Assembly (NCBI RefSeq): GCF_001428745.1
Contig: NZ_LMIO01000002.1
Span: forward strand, 620,001 to 684,000
Length of the DNA stretch: 64,000 nucleotides
Direction of reading: 5' to 3'
Source: Leifsonia sp. Root227
GTDB lineage: Bacteria; Actinomycetota; Actinomycetes; Actinomycetales; Microbacteriaceae
The position numbers and the translations under genes are program-made. Positions 62,050-64,000 of this stretch are shown here, in pieces; the first letter of the stretch is position 1, and each line of letters starts with the position of its first letter. The notes beneath the pieces were generated by a model. It made no database searches, was not told the DNA's origin, and saw nothing but the letters and a program-made list of their open reading frames with translations.

Positions 62050-62169
62050 GTTCCCATCTCGCGATGGGCACCAGGACATCGTAGTACAGGTTCAGGCCCG
62101 GTTCCGACCGCCACGCCAGCGTAACGGGGTGACCGCGTTGGCGGCGCGCGGCGACGTACGCGCGTGCAG

Positions 62170-62175
62170 TAGACT
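62170..62175 (+). promoter_or_regulatory. -10 box upstream of tRNA-Pro
   Basis: TAGACT lies 74 bases before the tRNA-Pro and is the best -10 in the 200-base gap between the two tRNA genes. No clear -35 is seen. Confidence 0.4.
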
Positions 62176-62249
62176 CGTGCGTGGTCTTTCGCCCCCGACG
62201 GGTTTGCTCGTGTCGGGGTAGCGGACCGGGCGGGTTGTGGTTAGTAACC

Positions 62250-62327
62250 CGGGGCGTAGCTCAGCTTGGCTAGAGCGCCCGCTTTGGGAGCGGGAGGTCG
62301 CAGGTTCGAATCCTGTCGCCCCGACCA
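62250..62327 (+). tRNA. tRNA-Pro (anticodon TGG)
   Basis: A full cloverleaf: acceptor CGGGGCG with CGCCCCG, D-arm GCTCAGCTTGGCTAGAGC, anticodon loop TTTGGGA, T-arm GGTTCGAATCC, discriminator A and an encoded CCA. It lies 49 bases upstream of tig. Confidence 0.95.
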
Positions 62328-62376
62328 GTCATGTACGACGAGACCATCGTTTCAATAATCAGGAGAAGCCAACAAC

Positions 62377-63792
62377 GTGAAGACCACGGTCGAAAAGCTG
62401 AGCCCCACTCGCACCAAGCTCACCATCTCGGTGACGCCGGAGGAGCTCAAGCCGTCTATCAAGCACGCTTACGAGCACATCGCTGAGCAGGTCAACATCC
62501 CGGGCTTCCGCAAGGGCAAGGTTCCGCCGGCGATCATCGACCAGCGGGTCGGCAAGGCCGCCGTCCTGGAGCACGCCGTCAACGAGGGGCTCGACGGGTT
62601 CTACCGCCAGGCCGTCGACGAGAACGACGTCCGTCCGCTCGGACGCCCGGAGGCCGACATCACCGAGTGGCCCAACGAGAAGGACTTCTCCGGCGACCTG
62701 CTGCTCACCATCGAGGTGGATGTGCGCCCCGAGATCGAGCTGCCGCCGTACAACGACCTGAATATCACGGTCGACGCCGCAGACATCTCCGACGCGGACG
62801 TCGACCAGGAGCTCGACAGCCTGCGCAGCCGCTTCGGCACGCTCGTCACCGTCGACCGCCCGGCCAAGAAGGGCGACTTCGCGCAGATCGACCTCGTCGC
62901 CGTGATCGGTGACGAAGAGGTCGACACCGCCAACAGCATCTCCTACGAGATCGGTTCCGGCGAGCTCATCGAGGGCATCGACGAGGCGCTCGACACGCTC
63001 ACCGCCGGTGAGACCACCACGTTCGAGGCTCCGCTCATGGGCGGAGACCACGAGGGCGAGAACGCGCAGATCACCGTGACGCTCACCGCCGTCAAGGAGC
63101 GCGAGCTTCCCGAGGCGGACGACGACTTCGCGCAGATCGCCAGCGAGTTCGACACGATCGCCGAGCTGCGCGAGAGCGTGCGCGAGCAGGTCGAGCGCTC
63201 GAAGACCTTCGGTCAGGGCACCGCGGCACGCGACCAGCTGCTCGAGCAGCTGCTCGGCTCCGTCGAGATCCCCGTCCCGACCCAGCTCGTCGAGGACGAG
63301 GTGCACCGTCACCTCGAGCAGGAGAACCGCCTCGAGGACGACGTGCACCGCGCAGAGGTCGCCGAGTCCAGCGAGAAGACCTTCCGCACGCAGATCCTCC
63401 TCGACGAGATCGCCCGCGTCGAAGACGTCAAGGTCAACCAGGACGAGCTGAGCCAGTACCTCATCCAGGGTGCCGCCCAGTACGGCATGGACCCGAACGA
63501 GTTCGTGAAGATCCTCAGCGAGAACGGCCAGATCCCGTCGATGGTCGGAGAGGTCGCCCGCAACAAGGCCCTCACGATCGTCCTCAGCCGCGCCGAGGTC
63601 GTCGACTCCAACGGCAAGAAGGTCGACCTCAGCGAGTTCACCATCACGCCGGACGACGACGAGGCAGAGGGCGAAACCCCTGCGGCTGACGAGACCGCAG
63701 ACGAGGCTCCCGCCGCCGACGAGGCGCCGGCCGAAGAGAAGCCCAAGAAGAAGGCCGCTCCCAAGAAGAAGGCCGCTTCCGAGAAGAAGTAG
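62377..63792 (+). CDS. tig: Trigger factor (ribosome-associated chaperone)
   Basis: A 471-residue trigger factor. The ribosome-binding signature is [14 protein letters not shown] (residues 46-59), the FKBP-type PPIase domain lies at about 160-245 ([17 protein letters not shown] and [13 protein letters not shown]), and the helical chaperone arms follow. The C-terminus is an acidic stretch followed by Lys/Ala-rich [11 protein letters not shown], common in actinobacteria. GTG at 62377 has AGGAGAAG upstream. Confidence 0.97.
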   Translation: MKTTVEKLSPTRTKLTISVTPEELKPSIKHAYEHIAEQVNIPGFRKGKVPPAIIDQRVGKAAVLEHAVNEGLDGFYRQAVDENDVRPLGRPEADITEWPNEKDFSGDLLLTIEVDVRPEIELPPYNDLNITVDAADISDADVDQELDSLRSRFGTLVTVDRPAKKGDFAQIDLVAVIGDEEVDTANSISYEIGSGELIEGIDEALDTLTAGETTTFEAPLMGGDHEGENAQITVTLTAVKERELPEADDDFAQIASEFDTIAELRESVREQVERSKTFGQGTAARDQLLEQLLGSVEIPVPTQLVEDEVHRHLEQENRLEDDVHRAEVAESSEKTFRTQILLDEIARVEDVKVNQDELSQYLIQGAAQYGMDPNEFVKILSENGQIPSMVGEVARNKALTIVLSRAEVVDSNGKKVDLSEFTITPDDDEAEGETPAADETADEAPAADEAPAEEKPKKKAAPKKKAASEKK

Positions 63793-63799
63793 CACCACA

Positions 63800-63837
63800 C
63801 GCGAAGGCCGGGCACGCACAGCGCCCGGCCTTTCGCG
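63800..63837 (+). terminator. Terminator after tig
   Basis: CGCGAA plus GGCCGGGC pairs with GCCCGGCC plus TTCGCG, with one bulged T and a nine-base loop. It begins eight bases after the stop. Confidence 0.85.
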
Positions 63838-63841
63838 TACC

Positions 63842-63865
63842 CGCGACCGCGCGACCGCGCGACCG
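63842..63865 (+). repeat. Three tandem copies of CGCGACCG
   Basis: Exact 8-bp units start at 63842, 63850 and 63858, in the gap between the tig terminator and the next gene. Confidence 0.8.
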
Positions 63866-63906
63866 AGCGCGGCCGTGACGACGCCACGGCGGACGGAGGA
63901 CGAGCG

Positions 63907-64000
63907 ATGGACGACTGGCAGCAGAGGATCGACGCCGTGTGGGATGCGGCGGCCGCCACCTCCGAGGAGGAGACCGTCGCGCGCATCGACGCACTCGTCT
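63907..64000 (+). CDS. Start of an unidentified protein (partial)
   Basis: 31 codons run off the right edge: MDDWQQRIDAVWDAAAATSE, then EEETVARIDAL. GGAGG eight bases before the ATG supports it. The Ala/Glu-rich helical start resembles small tetratricopeptide-type proteins of Microbacteriaceae, but too little is visible to name it. Confidence 0.6.
   Translation, partial: MDDWQQRIDAVWDAAAATSEEETVARIDALV

Overview
This window is a stretch of high-GC actinobacterial chromosome. Gene order, protein resemblance and codon use suggest Microbacteriaceae, probably near Leifsonia. The signs are a trigger factor gene behind a tRNA-Pro, oligoribonuclease beside tRNA-His, an M1 aminopeptidase of the actinobacterial type, truncated haemoglobin O, an HMP/thiamine ECF transporter, tightly packed GTGA/ATGA overlaps and many apparently leaderless genes. 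Family names come from remembered motifs, not from a search.

Layout: 0-6 kb holds the end of an amino-acid permease, two acyl-CoA metabolism genes, a second YidC and small unknowns. 6-12 kb holds a TetR-controlled DHA2 exporter, an aldo/keto reductase and DinB. 12-19.6 kb holds a membrane-anchored EEP-family phosphohydrolase, a TPP riboswitch with the ykoE-ykoD-ykoC-type transporter and a P-loop kinase, a zinc peptidase with a MetE-like partner, and a secreted lytic transglycosylase. 19.9-33 kb holds two MFS exporters divergent from their regulators (an ArsR-like and a LysR-type), a large secreted beta-helix protein, tRNA-His with orn, tRNA-Arg, a cation antiporter, nadE and an SSB paralogue. 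33-47 kb holds ettA, a Rieske protein divergent from an ECF sigma/anti-sigma pair, tesB, an FAD dehydrogenase, glbO, an MscS channel and a two-component system next to an ABC transporter. 47-57.6 kb holds pepN, rpiB, a Nei glycosylase, a PaiB-like protein, an amidohydrolase, dps, a second two-component system, an Rv0909-type antitoxin and an acetyltransferase. After 62 kb come tRNA-Gly, tRNA-Pro and tig.

The non-core segment is a 4.25 kb integrative element (57765-62019) inserted in the 3' half of tRNA-Gly(TCC). It is bounded by 43-bp direct repeats with one mismatch. It has 11-bp-spaced TGGGCACG arrays at both ends, a tyrosine integrase interrupted by one in-frame TGA, a small two-helix membrane gene interrupted by one in-frame TAG, a DUF5677-like gene that looks truncated at its 5' end, and an intact two-gene operon: a 342-residue soluble protein followed by a 187-residue four-helix membrane protein. 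That pair has the architecture of RexAB-type abortive-infection systems, and it is the best candidate here for an undescribed defence module. It is a hypothesis based on architecture and context.

Two window-wide signals separate host from island or describe host expression. The hexamer GGATGC/GCATCC is about five times more frequent than expected in host DNA but not in the island. At least ten genes start exactly six bases after a TANNNT -10 box. Two families of about 64-bp hairpin repeats (two copies each) lie downstream of genes, three of the four copies between convergent genes.
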